A stretch of DNA of 64,000 bases, from NCBI GenBank assembly GCA_033675265.1, contig JAUJYZ010000028.1, forward strand, positions 206,824-270,823, given 5' to 3'. Position 1 is the stretch's first letter. Each line of letters opens with the position of its first letter. A model generated the notes under the pieces. That model was not told the DNA's origin. It made no database searches and worked only from the letters and a program-made list of their open reading frames with translations. The stretch comes from Actinostola sp. cb2023 (Eukaryota; Cnidaria; Anthozoa; Actiniaria; Actinostolidae). Both the position numbers and the translations under genes were made by a program. Positions 25,969-33,333 of the stretch are shown here, piece after piece.

Positions 25969-27327
25969 GATTATTATTATTATACAAATTGATTGGACTT
26001 CTATTATTAACAGCCAAACTCTTTGGGCAGTAACAAGGACACATTTAGAGATGATGGCCAACCAAATGAATCTCCCCCACCATATGCATCATACCCATCT
26101 GGCTCCCCAATGATGAGACACCCACCACCAGTAAGACCCCCATATGGTCCAATGGGACCTCCACCATTACGACCACCATATGGTTCACCAATGGGACCAC
26201 CAATGGGCCCACCAATGGGCCCTCCAGGGCATCTTCTATCTGGCCATAGTCCAAGACCTGGACCACCACCTATGGGACCCTCATCAAGTAAGTGCACAAG
26301 TAAATGTTATCAAGCGAGCTGCATTTTGTATCTTTTTATCGATTCTGGATTTTTGCATGAAAGAAAGTCCATGCAATGTAGTAAAATATTATAACTTTGC
26401 TTATATAACGGGGGACTAGCATGTAAATTTGTCAATTTTTAGCGATCGATTTTCAGAATTCAAATGATTTCATATACAGTAAATTATCCAATTTTTATAA
26501 ATTTTGTCATTTAAGTGCATGCTGAGATGGCGCTGAAAAAAAACAATTTAAAACAGCATAAACATCGCTGGCCGCCATCTGACTTATTTTATTTGAAGAA
26601 TCTTACATGATATCAGTAGTCACAGTAGTGTCAGTTCAAGTGTCAGTTCATTCATTATTCAAGCGATATATTGGCATTGAAAAGGGCCTATTCAGTCGGC
26701 CAATTGTTATATTGTCGTTCTATGTATTATTTTACATTAAAAAAATAATTCTTCGTTTGCACTTGACGTCGCTTCCCCTAATTAGAATAATTGGACGAGA
26801 ATCAACATCATCAAAAGCTTGAAGCACCAAGCATATTGTGAACATGAAAAGTTAATTCAAGGACAAACTAGTTTTGTGTAGAATGGAACTGAGTTGGAGA
26901 TGATTGTCCTTGAATTAACTTAAAATATCGGTTTCCTCTGTGTCAAACTGAAGCTTTTTTCTATTTAGAACCATCCCAAGTGCACAACAAATTCACACTA
27001 CCGTAATTTCAATCAAACCCATAAAGGATATTTTGGTAAAATCCTTCATTGAATTTTCGAAAATGGTCGAGAAAGTTGAGAGGATTTGCATGGCTCATTT
27101 TTGACTCGTCACGCTTTCATTCGCCATATAAGGACACGTCAAAATCAGTGTTATGAGCTGATAACTCTAGTCCGGCGAACCAATCCAAATCCTAATTTGA
27201 ATATTTGATAATATCAAATATTATTACATAGCATGTTTTAATCAATTGAGTTATGCATTGTTTTATTGCAGATGCATACAGACGAGTTCCTGGATCAAGA
27301 CCCCCTACTGGTTCCTCTCCAAGCTAA
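2279..27327 (+). CDS. MIA3: TANGO1/cTAGE5 (MIA3/MIA2) family protein, C-terminal part, 20 exons
   Basis: In animals this family organises ER exit sites and loads bulky cargo such as collagen into COPII carriers; the proline-rich tail binds Sec23. Exons with consistent phases: 2279-2356, 3930-4040, 10568-10618, 11610-11714, 12003-12034, 12341-12431, 13731-13815, 14214-14263, 14663-14753, 15330-15570, 15860-15920, 18429-18464, 18590-18657, 19493-19560, 19909-19960, 20997-21076, 23311-23432, 24930-25124, 26014-26287, 27272-27327 (TAA). All have AG/GT borders. The product is about 648 residues. Residues 1 to about 390 are a charged coiled coil; the rest is rich in P, G, M and R. The strongest family match is the exon pair at 18429-18657, reading EERAHNNWLKYRTVERELD, which resembles the HEKKAHENWLKARAAERA block recalled from vertebrate MIA3, at the same place before the proline-rich tail. 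The N-terminal SH3-like, lumenal and membrane segments would lie upstream of the window. Family call fairly sure; exon borders predicted by eye. Confidence 0.83.
2840..3040. repeat. palindromic MITE-like hairpin
   Basis: Two arms around 2841-2895 and 2985-3030 (core TGCTATGTGCAGATTTATAG and its complement) form a long imperfect hairpin with a second inverted block (GATCAGAACACTCGAGAAGT) inside. It lies in the intron after the exon at 2279. No clear target duplication was found. Confidence 0.7.
3064..3190 (+). repeat. dispersed repeat, inverted copy at 23735-23845
   Basis: The stretch containing CATCTGTAAATCGG, CTCATTTGC, TTTTCTCGGCCAAACTG and ATTATAGTAAAA reappears in reverse complement at 23735-23845. 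It is an old interspersed repeat present in two introns of the same gene. The short open frames here on both strands are not supported as genes. Confidence 0.65.
3465..3870. repeat. two small inverted repeats in intron
   Basis: A hairpin at about 3465-3560 (AGTACTGGGGAGAGTAACTGG facing its complement across AAACATTTCC) is followed by a looser palindrome at about 3776-3865 built on AAGCAAGA/TCTTGTTT and GTTGTATCGG/CCGATGCAAC. Both look like degraded foldback elements. The exon follows at 3930. Confidence 0.5.
4130..5571. repeat. 42-bp minisatellite, ~34 copies, interrupted by a Ty3 element
   Basis: The unit is 42 bp (GATCACAGTGACCACCACCA then GTTGGGTTCAGTGCATCAAGGG). It comes in variants (GTTGGG/GTGGGG/GTGAGG; AAGG/AAAGG; a 50-bp form with TGTACAAATGTATCAAGG) that recur in the same order, so there is a higher-order pattern of several units. 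The array starts about 90 bp after the donor at 4041. It resumes for only about 30 bp (9937-9968) beyond the inserted element. Confidence 0.96.
5572..5676 (+). repeat. 5' LTR of Ty3 element no. 1 (105 bp)
   Basis: Starts TGTGGGATCGC and ends GGTATACTACA. Contains AATAAAG as a poly(A) signal. The 3' copy (9860-9936, 77 bp) lacks 28 bp near its start and differs at two further bases. Confidence 0.93.
5807..6660 (+). pseudogene. gag of Ty3 element no. 1, broken
   Basis: The frame opens at the ATG at 5807 (MAAGGFVGKVGELNLERENF), is cut by an in-frame TGA at 5972-5974, and continues in the same frame to 6439. The part around 6029-6439 is a retrotransposon capsid (FHFGTRNQKENESVSEYI is a typical gag stretch). 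A frameshift near 6430 then leads to the zinc-knuckle region (CSRCKGKHHPNTC and CYKCKKIGHIASAC, about 6447-6540). The product would coat the RNA in virus-like particles. Confidence 0.85.
6660..9775 (+). pseudogene. pol of Ty3 element no. 1 (PR-RT-RNase H-IN), broken
   Basis: The aspartic protease core reads IDTAADYSIM near 6700, with DTA where DTG is more common. RT follows, with LDLSHAYAQV near 7366 and the catalytic box FQDD near 7550. RNase H shows DASSYGLGA near 7915 and TDHQPL near 8115. The integrase has an HHCC finger (8575-8690), the catalytic context SDNGPQF near 8925 and a Glu in the ASKGAAERS stretch near 9020. Breaks: a frameshift at about 7600 just after the RT catalytic box, another near 8330, an in-frame TAG at 8633-8635, and a late shift near 9600. 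The element's C-terminal tail (…ERLDL) ends at about 9770. The product would carry out reverse transcription and integration. Confidence 0.9.
9860..9936 (+). repeat. 3' LTR of Ty3 element no. 1 (77 bp, internally shortened)
   Basis: Starts TGTGGGGTCGAAATAAAG and ends GGTATACTACA. Relative to the 5' LTR, 28 bp are missing after the first bases. It is bounded by the purine tract on the left and the ACAGT target duplication on the right. Confidence 0.92.
10250..10320 (+). ncRNA. hammerhead ribozyme-like motif of a Penelope-type retroelement remnant
   Basis: 10259-10291 reads CTGAAGA, then a stem GGTCC-GAGATGT-GGACC, then GAAACGTC. This matches the hammerhead core CUGANGA / stem II / GAAA / GUC with the tiny self-complementary stem III (ACGU) described for Penelope-like elements. 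AATAAAG follows. I see no reverse transcriptase next to it, so it is probably an LTR remnant. It lies in the intron before the exon at 10568. Confidence 0.6.
11421..11480 (-). repeat. SINE/LINE-type tail ending in (ATT)n, reverse orientation
   Basis: On the - strand this reads GGCGCTATATAAATTATAC followed by ATT repeats. The same motif (GCGCTATATAAATACATTA plus a long TTA run) occurs at 59375-59580, and a diverged copy at 19370-19400. This suggests a retroposon family whose 3' end is primed on TTA repeats. Confidence 0.5.
12432..13730. other. intron without recognisable genes
   Basis: Holds a short open frame at 12776-13117 with no recognisable similarity and no supported splice links, a poly-C run near 13450, and AT-rich sequence. 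I see no further exon with correct phase here. Confidence 0.5.
14883..15098. mobile_element. palindromic MITE, TA-flanked (Tc1/mariner-like)
   Basis: 216 bp with near-perfect terminal inverted repeats (AGTGAGGACA … TGTCCTCACT) that continue into long complementary arms (ACCACTTGAGCAAAACTGAC, GAAAATAATCACATTCCAAC). It is flanked by TA on both sides. It sits in the intron between the exons at 14663 and 15330. Confidence 0.8.
16545..16622 (-). pseudogene. tRNA-like sequence (pseudo-tRNA or SINE head)
   Basis: On the - strand there is an A-box match (TGGCATAGTTGG) and, about 40 bp on, a B-box-like GAGTTCGAGTCC. The acceptor arms pair poorly (CCT/AGG only), so a functional tRNA is unlikely. A tRNA-derived SINE head or relic fits better. 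Confidence 0.4.
17150..17350. repeat. ~85-bp direct repeat, about 2.5 copies
   Basis: TATTCACATCAACGCGTGCC … TAGTAGAACGAAGCAGCTTG recurs at about 17158, 17210 and 17287 with small indels. It lies inside the 16222-18382 element, just before the 64-bp array. Confidence 0.7.
17373..18252. repeat. 64-bp tandem array containing telomere-like CCCTAA blocks, ~13 copies
   Basis: Each unit carries CTAACCCTAAACCTAACCCC plus GGTACTTCATGATTATAATA and AAATACAAAGTCTTCC. The CCCTAA-rich part resembles degenerate metazoan telomere repeat (TTAGGG)n, but every copy has the same imperfect form, so it spread with the unit. Two late copies lost the ACCCC block. It is interstitial, inside an intron. Confidence 0.92.
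19350..19410 (+). repeat. possible diverged SINE/LINE tail
   Basis: TTGGTGCGATATAAATATATTATTAT resembles the GCGCTATATAAAT(TTA)n tails at 11421-11480 and 59375-59580. It is in the intron before the exon at 19493. Confidence 0.35.
20385..20668. repeat. 43-bp tandem repeat, 7 copies
   Basis: Copies of GCCTGGTACAGATGGTTTAG plus TTTCCATCAAGTGTTCTACTTTA start at 20388, 20431, 20474, 20517, 20560, 20603 and 20646. The copies differ mainly by TTCT/TTGT. Intronic. Confidence 0.95.
21077..22027 (+). repeat. 74-bp array repeating an exon 3' end plus its splice donor (13 donor copies)
   Basis: The exon 20997-21076 ends CCCATGTATG|GTAAGT. After it, the last ~40 bp of that exon plus the first ~34 bp of the intron recur. 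Donor positions are 21077, 21154, 21228, 21302, 21376, 21450, 21524 (mutated to ATAAGT), 21598, 21672, 21746, 21820, 21894 and 21968; a final unit is cut at 22027. The period is 77, then 74, bp. 74 is not a multiple of three, so donor choice would change the frame. Confidence 0.93.
22028..22141 (+). pseudogene. 5'-truncated non-LTR retrotransposon (LINE) ORF2 C-terminus
   Basis: The frame NGSKLWNSLPEDLRRCADF … ending in TAA at 22139-22141 is the typical last segment of LINE ORF2 (WNSLPxxLRxCxSxxxFK). It begins abruptly at the broken end of the 74-bp array, as expected for a 5'-truncated insertion. An AT-rich 3' tail follows to about 22320 and runs into the pentanucleotide array. Confidence 0.75.
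22328..23219. repeat. pentanucleotide microsatellite (ACAAT/ACGAT)n, ~180 units
   Basis: ACAAT repeats with interspersed ACGAT, GAAAT, GCAAT and CCATAC variants span nearly 0.9 kb. Because 5 and 3 share no factor and the units lack stops in most frames, long open frames on both strands (YCIVL… and QYNTI… patterns) arise automatically and should not be taken as genes. Confidence 0.97.
23590..23850. repeat. hairpin plus dispersed repeat in intron
   Basis: A palindrome at about 23600-23705 (ATACAATATGAGCGGCCGAT facing its complement, with ACTCGAGCCGTAGGCGAGAG at the turn) is followed at 23735-23845 by the inverted partner of the repeat at 3064-3190. Confidence 0.6.
24525..24565 (+). ncRNA. hammerhead-like motif, second copy (degenerate)
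   Basis: CCGACGA-AGGGCTAAGGCTC-GAAACGTC at 24531-24558 has the CUGANGA/stem II/GAAACGUC layout of Penelope-type hammerheads, with one change in the first core (CCGACGA instead of CTGANGA). Probably an inactive retroelement relic. Confidence 0.4.
24714..24783. repeat. hairpin sharing a motif with the element at 25177
   Basis: ACCGAGAACGGAGGCAATAA pairs with TTATTGCCTCCGTTCTTGGT. The same 23-bp arm occurs at about 25217-25240, so both loci carry the same repeat family. Confidence 0.6.
25177..25619. mobile_element. MITE with 29-bp terminal inverted repeats and nested hairpins
   Basis: Ends TCTTATTAGACAGTTTGATG … and the complement at 25591-25619 (one mismatch) bound a 443-bp element. Inside are a near-perfect 81-bp hairpin at 25356-25436 (ATGAATTCACCGGGATGTAT facing its complement) and the ACCGAGAACGG repeat. 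It begins about 50 bp after the donor at 25125. Confidence 0.7.
25795..25985. repeat. (TTA)n microsatellite
   Basis: About 190 bp of TTA/ATT repeats with small interruptions, ending about 30 bp before the acceptor of the exon at 26014. The poly-Ile, poly-Tyr and poly-Asn frames across it are artefacts. Confidence 0.95.
26288..27271. other. last intron of the TANGO1-like gene
   Basis: AT-rich sequence with two inverted copies of a TTGAATTAACTT-type motif around 26852-26920. I see no exon or complete transposon here. Confidence 0.5.
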
Positions 27328-28270
27328 CAACAAGTCAATATTGATATCTAATTATTTATGTTAACTGGAAACACTAAGTAGTATACACAATGTGCGTTCT
27401 GCGACCGGCGGATCACGCGGATCGAAGATCAGCCGTAGAAGTGACGTCAGAGCCCAAAGCGTGATGTCATAGAACGTAAGAACCAATCAGAGACCGTTTC
27501 GGTAAGAATAAGAACTCCGGCTATTTTTAGAACGACCTGTCGGTTTTTCGCTGACGTTTTTATTTTTATTTTCCCAGTATTTTTTTCCCCCCCGTGAGTT
27601 AGCAGTTCGTGACACAAACAAGTGACGTCAGCACAAATAAACAATAGGGGGATTAACACCGGCCTAAACTTGCCCAAAGAACAACAACAGAGATGTTTTT
27701 CAAAATTACTTTTATTCAAAAATAATAATAATACTTTTCTAAGTGAACTTTTCCATTCCAACTTATTTCTATTATTAAGCGCAGTGTTTTGATTGTCAGT
27801 CAATAGAAACACCCGTCACTTCAAACAATAGAGAATATTATAAAAAGTTGCATACCGTAAGCGAACGATAAAGTCAGTCATGCGAATTATTATAAACAAC
27901 ATGAACGATTTCAAATACTCCTATAAATTATTACCCTTATAACAAACTGTTAGAAAAGATCAGTATAGATAATAGATGATAGATCTTGCAATGATCTATA
28001 ATGGCACTTTTAATTAGATTTCGATGACATAAACCTTTATTCTAGTTACTGGTGGCAGCCCACTAAAACAAAAAAGAACCCACGAAACAAACAATATACT
28101 CAGTATGAAGACTGTTTTTACAGTTAGTTTTTACAACCCAAAGTAAAACCAAACCAATTCATTAAACACTTCATTGATCAACTCATTCTAATTACAAATA
28201 CATTTCCAACGAGTGTCATGAAGTACAATGAGTCTATAAATCTATATCTATATTGGATTGTTTTTTACTG

Positions 28271-29219
28271 TCAGACAGCTGGGGTGAGGTTCCCCCGTAA
28301 GTCTTTATCGGTCTCTTCAACAAAGGCTCTGACAGTGGGCTCGTTCTCGTGTAAACGAACCCACTTCATGTGACCTGTAGATTGGTGCCTTATTTTGACA
28401 GGCCAATAATTTTCTCCATCGATGAAGACACCCGGACGGTTAGGTTCAGAACTATTGCGCGATGTCTTATACATTTCTCTGATATTATATCCTTCGGGAA
28501 TGTTACGGACCACCTGTGCTCCCGAGGTGAAGTTTTGCCAAACGGGAATAATTGCATCCGACCAGTTGATATACCGATGTGCAAGTTTAGATTGTTTTCT
28601 TCCAGGCCTGGTTTCGATGTCGGAGACCGGTGCGAGCTCGTCACTACTGTTCACTCTAGTTTTGGAGGCGAAGAGATAAACGTGACAGCCGCCAAATATG
28701 TCTCCAAGAACTTGCCTATCGGCTGGTGTGTCAGGTTTGTTATCCACCAATAAGTATCCAAACGGCTTTGCGGTCTCCCTGTGGTAGGCGGTCATAAATT
28801 GGTCTCTATTCTTATCAAACATTCGCTCTCCGACGATTCCAATTTGTTTCCTGTCACTAGGGCTTCGGAAGAGTGCAAGATATTGGGCATTTCGGCTAAT
28901 GTCTGTATTAAATTTCCCCTTAGGAAACATGTTCTGAAGCAAAAGGATAACACTAGCGTTTCTATGACGACCCTGGGTAAATAATCGAGCTACCACAGGA
29001 CTGTCTGTCGCTTCGGCCATCAGATCATCCAGTATGATTATGTTGTTGTACTTGGTATTAATCTCACACAGATCCTCAGACAGCTCGGGCAAACCTCTCT
29101 CAAACCGGATGTTTTTCCCAAGGGATTTCCTCAAGACGCCGTAACCATCTTGCCATTGATTGTAGCACCAAAGAATGCGAATACTTCTCTGCTCCTCATA
29201 CACGATACGATTATTTTCC
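28271..29219 (-). pseudogene. packaging-ATPase C-terminal copy in the left inverted arm
   Basis: The frame on the - strand matches the right-arm gene from about residue 137 (MYEEQRSIRILW) to the same stop. It lacks the zinc-finger region and the Walker A loop, so it cannot hydrolyse ATP as it stands. It keeps Walker B (NNIIILDDLM), the Q-containing sensor stretch (VILLLQNMF) and 13 residues (ATDSPVVARLFTQ) that are missing from the right-arm copy. The stop codon is followed by the arm's ~900-bp non-coding outer part. Confidence 0.85.
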
Positions 29220-29516
29220 TGTCACTAGGGCTTCGGAAGAGTGCAAGATATTGGGCATTTCGGCTAATGTCTGTATTAAATTTCCCCTTAGGAAACATGT
29301 TCTGAAGCAAAAGGATAACACTAGCGTTTCTATGACGACCCTGGGTAAATAATCGAGCTACCACAGGACTGTCTGTCGCTTCGGCCATCAGATCATCCAG
29401 TATGATTATGTTGTTGAACTTGGTATTAATCTCACTCAGACAGCTCGGGCAAACCTCTCTCAAACCGGATGTTTTTCCCAAGGGATTTCCTCAAGACGCC
29501 ATAACCATCTTGCCAT
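29217..29516 (-). pseudogene. second, direct-duplicated fragment of the ATPase gene
   Basis: About 300 bp repeat 28848-29158 in the same orientation, joined directly to the inner end of the left arm. It covers the Walker B to SPSDRK region, with a short deletion (CACAGATC missing) and another base change. It points to a rearrangement at the inner edge of the arm. Confidence 0.85.
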
Positions 29517-29624
29517 AGTTTTTTTTTTCAGGCTCGGCTCGGCTCTTTGGCTATTGAACACTTAGTTGATTTCTCCCCCTCCTCATTCACTCCTCCTTCC
29601 CATTCACTCCTCCTCATTCACTCC

Positions 29625-29815
29625 CATCGACCCAACATCGATCCTACATCGACTCCACATCGACCCTACATCGACCCCACATCGACCCTTCATCGACCCC
29701 ACATCGATTCCACATCGACCCTACATCGATCCCACATCGACCCTACATCGACCCCACATCGACCCTTCATCGACCCCACATCGATTCCACATTGACCCTA
29801 CATCGACCCCACACG
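29625..29815. repeat. 12-bp minisatellite (CATCGACCCYA-type)
   Basis: About 16 copies of a CATCGACCCTA/CATCGACCCCA unit, with occasional CATCGATTCCA. It lies just upstream of the ATPase gene. The His-Arg-Pro-rich frames through it are repeat products. Confidence 0.92.
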
Positions 29816-29871
29816 TCGCTGAAAAAAAAACTATAAATGATTTGAAACACTATATTCTGGACCATTTATGA

Positions 29872-31170
29872 TTGAACATTCAAAGTGTCAACATGCCCTA
29901 TAAGCACAAAAGAGACTGTGCTGTCTGTAACAAGCCCGATCTTCGGTATATCAGTGATCATTTACGTCAAGTACATAACTTACACGGCGATGAAAGGAAA
30001 AAGTGGTTAGAAAGGGCGCGGTTCTCAACACCGCATAATCACAACTCAAGCTTACTACCTGCACAACCGACACGAATTCTAAAAGAAATCAGATGCATTC
30101 GAAAGAAAACAAGTTCTGTGCTAAAATCTACAAAAACACCAAAAGTAACAGTGTCTTTGACCACCAAGCTCTATCCGGAATTCAATTTCCGCCATAAATT
30201 TTCGTTATTGGTCGTGGGTCCGAGTCAAAGTGGAAAAACGTATTTCGTGCAGCAAATCTTGGAAAATAATCGTATCGTGTATGAGGAGCAAAGAAGTATT
30301 CGCATTCTTTGGTGCTACAATCAATGGCAAGATGGTTACGGCGTCTTGAGGAAATCCCTTGGGAAAAACATCCGGTTTGAGAGAGGTTTGCCCGAGCTGT
30401 CTGAGGATCTGAGTGAGATTAATACCAAGTACAACAACATAATCATACTGGATGATCTGATGGCCGAGGGTCGTCATAGAAACGCTAGTGTTATCCTTTT
30501 GCTTCAGAACATGTTTCCTAAGGGGAAATTTAATACAGACATTAGCCGAAATGCCCAATATCTTGCACTCTTCCGAAGCCCTAGTGACAGGAAACAAATT
30601 GGAATCGTCGGAGAGCGAATGTTTGATAAGAATAGAGACCAATTTATGACCGCCTACCACAGGGAGACCGCAAAGCCGTTTGGATACTTATTGGTGGATA
30701 ACAAACCTGACACACCAGCCGATAGGCAAGTTCTTGGAGACATATTTGGCGGCTGTCACGTTTATCTCTTCGCCTCCAAAACTAGAGTGAACAGTAGTGA
30801 CGAGCTCGCACCGGTCTCCGACATCGAAACCAGGCCTGGAAGAAAACAATCTAAACTTGCACATCGGTATATCAACTGGTCGGATGCAATTATTCCCGTT
30901 TGGCAAAACTTCACCTCGGGAGCACAGGTGGTCCGTAACATTCCCGAAGGATATAATATCAGAGAAATGTATAAGACATCGCGCAATAGTTCTGAACCTA
31001 ACCGTCCGGGTGTCTTCATCGATGGAGAAAATTATTGGCCTGTCAAAATAAGGCACCAATCTACAGGTCACATGAAGTGGGTTCGTTTACACGAGAACGA
31101 GCCCACTGTCAGAGCCTTTGTTGAAGAGACCGATAAAGACTTACGGGGGAACCTCACCCCAGCTGTCTGA
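29872..31170 (+). CDS. viral-type A32/FtsK-HerA packaging ATPase with N-terminal zinc finger
   Basis: 432 residues, uninterrupted. Residues 16-35 form a C2H2-type finger (CAVC … H … H). Walker A is GPSQSGKT at 116-123 and Walker B IIILDDLM at 190-197. Then come VILLLQNMFPKGKFN and RNAQYLALFRSPSDRK, the signature stretch of the DNA-packaging ATPases of Polintons, adintoviruses and related viruses, which pump genomes into capsids. The ATG at 29893 (MPYKHKRD) is an equally likely start. From residue ~132 onward the gene lies in the right inverted arm. Compared with the left-arm copy, 13 residues after Walker B (MAE|GRHRN junction) are deleted, in frame. The ATPase fold is certain; the exact viral or transposon lineage is inferred. 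Confidence 0.85.
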   Translation: MNIQSVNMPYKHKRDCAVCNKPDLRYISDHLRQVHNLHGDERKKWLERARFSTPHNHNSSLLPAQPTRILKEIRCIRKKTSSVLKSTKTPKVTVSLTTKLYPEFNFRHKFSLLVVGPSQSGKTYFVQQILENNRIVYEEQRSIRILWCYNQWQDGYGVLRKSLGKNIRFERGLPELSEDLSEINTKYNNIIILDDLMAEGRHRNASVILLLQNMFPKGKFNTDISRNAQYLALFRSPSDRKQIGIVGERMFDKNRDQFMTAYHRETAKPFGYLLVDNKPDTPADRQVLGDIFGGCHVYLFASKTRVNSSDELAPVSDIETRPGRKQSKLAHRYINWSDAIIPVWQNFTSGAQVVRNIPEGYNIREMYKTSRNSSEPNRPGVFIDGENYWPVKIRHQSTGHMKWVRLHENEPTVRAFVEETDKDLRGNLTPAV

Positions 31171-32070
31171 CAGTAAAAAACAATCCAATATAGATATAGA
31201 TTTATAGACTCATTGTACTTCATGACACTCGTTGGAAATGTATTTGTAATTAGAATGAGTTGATCAATGAAGTGTTTAATGAATTGGTTTGGTTTTACTT
31301 TGGGTTGTAAAAACTAACTGTAAAAACAGTCTTCATACTGAGTATATTGTTTGTTTCGTGGGTTCTTTTTTGTTTTAGTGGGCTGCCACCAGTAACTAGA
31401 ATAAAGGTTTATGTCATCGAAATCTAATTAAAAGTGCCATTATAGATCATTGCAAGATCTATCATCTATTATCTATACTGATCTTTTCTAACAGTTTGTT
31501 ATAAGGGTAATAATTTATAGGAGTATTTGAAATCGTTCATGTTGTTTATAATAATTCGCATGACTGACTTTATCGTTCGCTTACGGTATGCAACTTTTTA
31601 TAATATTCTCTATTGTTTGAAGTGACGGGTGTTTCTATTGACTGACAATCAAAACACTGCGCTTAATAATAGAAATAAGTTGGAATGGAAAAGTTCACTT
31701 AGAAAAGTATTATTATTATTTTGAATAAAAGTAATTTTGAAAAACATCTCTGTTGTTGTTCTTTGGGCAAGTTTAGGCCGGTGTTAATCCCCCTATTGTT
31801 TATTTGTGCTGACGTCACTTGTTTGTGTCACGAACTGCTAACTCATGGAAAAAAATAAAATACTGGGAAAATAAAAATAAAAACGTCAGCGAAAAACCGA
31901 AAAGGTCGTTCTAAAAATAGCCGGAGTTCTTATTCTTACCGAAACGGTCTCTGATTGGTTCTTACGTTCTATGACATCACACTTTGGGCTCTGACGTCAC
32001 TTCTACGGCTGATCCTCGATCCACCGTGATCCGCCGGTCGCAGAACGCACATTGTGTATACTACTCACTA

Positions 32071-33081
32071 TTGGTAAAACCGATAAATGAACTACTTCAC
32101 TCCCCTTGCTCTGTGTATTATTATCCTTTGTTGCACCACTAAACGCCGAGAAGTGCATGGTTGCACAGCCAACTTCGAGGTGTTTTGAAATCACTGGAAG
32201 AACCATTTCATGTGTTCGATATAGCTTCTTCTGATGCACTGTTTGAGGCTGATTAGCATTTTGCAGTTGCAACATGCAAATGCCCTTCTGAACTGCGAAT
32301 CATTACACCCTTCCACATTACATTCATTGTCTGCCATGGGTGCTCTGATTAAAGAGAGGGAGTTTTATGGCTGCAGAAACGTATAGTACATGTACTTGAT
32401 GTGTCAATGTTTGTCGTCGTCTAACTTTACAAATGGACGTACAACTTAAGTTGTACAGTAGTGTGTGATGTGATGGTATTCGTGGAAATTCTGAAATTTA
32501 TGAATTGAATAATAAAGACAAAGTATTAGAATACTTCTGAATTGAGTACCGTCCACTTTGCTAATGTCACTATTTACGGCGATGACTGGATCCTTACGGA
32601 TGAGGATTTTACCATCGTGAGTCCAAATGAACTTGTAGTTGAGCTCCTTCTTCTTCTTGAGACCCTTGTTGAATAGCAAATGGTTCTGACGCGCTTTCAG
32701 CTACATAGATATTTTGGGTCCTAGGTCTCGAGTAGTTTTGTTACGGAGACCAGTTCTGGCTTTGTACAAATCGTCGCGGGTTTCACGGCGTACAAATTTC
32801 ACAATAATGGCATGCGGATTATTTCTGGCTGGCAAGATATCGTTATTATTATCTACGAGATCACTGATATGTCCTCGATATGTCCACTCGTATTGCCATG
32901 GTAGTTTGATGTAGTTGTTTGATGTGGTACAGAATGTTTAACAAATCGAACATCGTTTTCCATTGTCTGTACTCTTATCGACAACGGATGACGCCATAAA
33001 ATGTTCAAAACTCAAGTGGAACAACGAGCGTAGCGAGTTGTTTCACTGCAAAGTTCTATGCGTCTGTCCTCTTATCGACAA
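32071..33081. other. downstream of the TANGO1-like gene; no gene recognised
   Basis: After the target duplication, the original 3' UTR of the TANGO1-like gene should continue here (TTGGTAAAACCGATAAATG…). The short open frames at 32446-32914 on both strands are unrecognised and lack support. Confidence 0.4.
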
Positions 33082-33083
33082 TA

Positions 33084-33333
33084 GGGCCATTTAATTTATA
33101 CGAGCGAAAATAAGACGCGGTTTATCTTAGACGCGACTTAGATAAGACGCGAACCTCTTCGTATAAACAGCACTTTTAGACCTAAGACGCGGACAAAATA
33201 AGAACAGCTCAGAACGCTGTTCTCCGATAAGTCGCGTCTTAGACTAAAAGTGCTGTTTATACGAAGAGGTTTGCGTCTTATCTAAGTCGCGTCTAAGATA
33301 AGACGCGTCTTATTTCTCTCGTATAAATGGCCC
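33084..33333. mobile_element. palindromic MITE, TA-flanked
   Basis: 250 bp with ends GGGCCATTTA … TAAATGGCCC and near-perfect complementary arms rich in GACGCG (AAGACGCG, AGTCGCGTCT, CTCTTCGTATAAACAGCAC). TA on both sides fits a Tc1/mariner-type target. Confidence 0.85.

Larger units (their letters stand above)
27377..32065. mobile_element. 4.7-kb foldback element with 1.8-kb inverted arms and a packaging-ATPase gene (Polinton/adintovirus-like)
   Basis: The outer ends AGTAGTATACACAATG … CATTGTGTATACTACT are exact inverted repeats. They are flanked by a 5-bp duplication CACTA (27372-27376 and 32066-32070). The left arm is 27377-29219 (1,843 bp) and the right arm 30261-32065 (1,805 bp). They are almost identical apart from a few substitutions and a 39-bp gap in the right arm. 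The 1,041-bp middle holds a direct duplication, a 12-bp minisatellite and the ATPase 5' end. AGT…ACT ends recall Polintons, though those normally make 6-bp duplications. No integrase, polymerase or capsid gene is present, so the copy is non-autonomous. It lies 49 bp after the TANGO1-like stop codon. Confidence 0.85.

Noticed and set aside
28370..28753. ORFs on the strand opposite the ATPase copies (also at 30688-31071)
   Set aside because: They are shadows of the ATPase gene and appear in both arms only because the arms are inverted copies.
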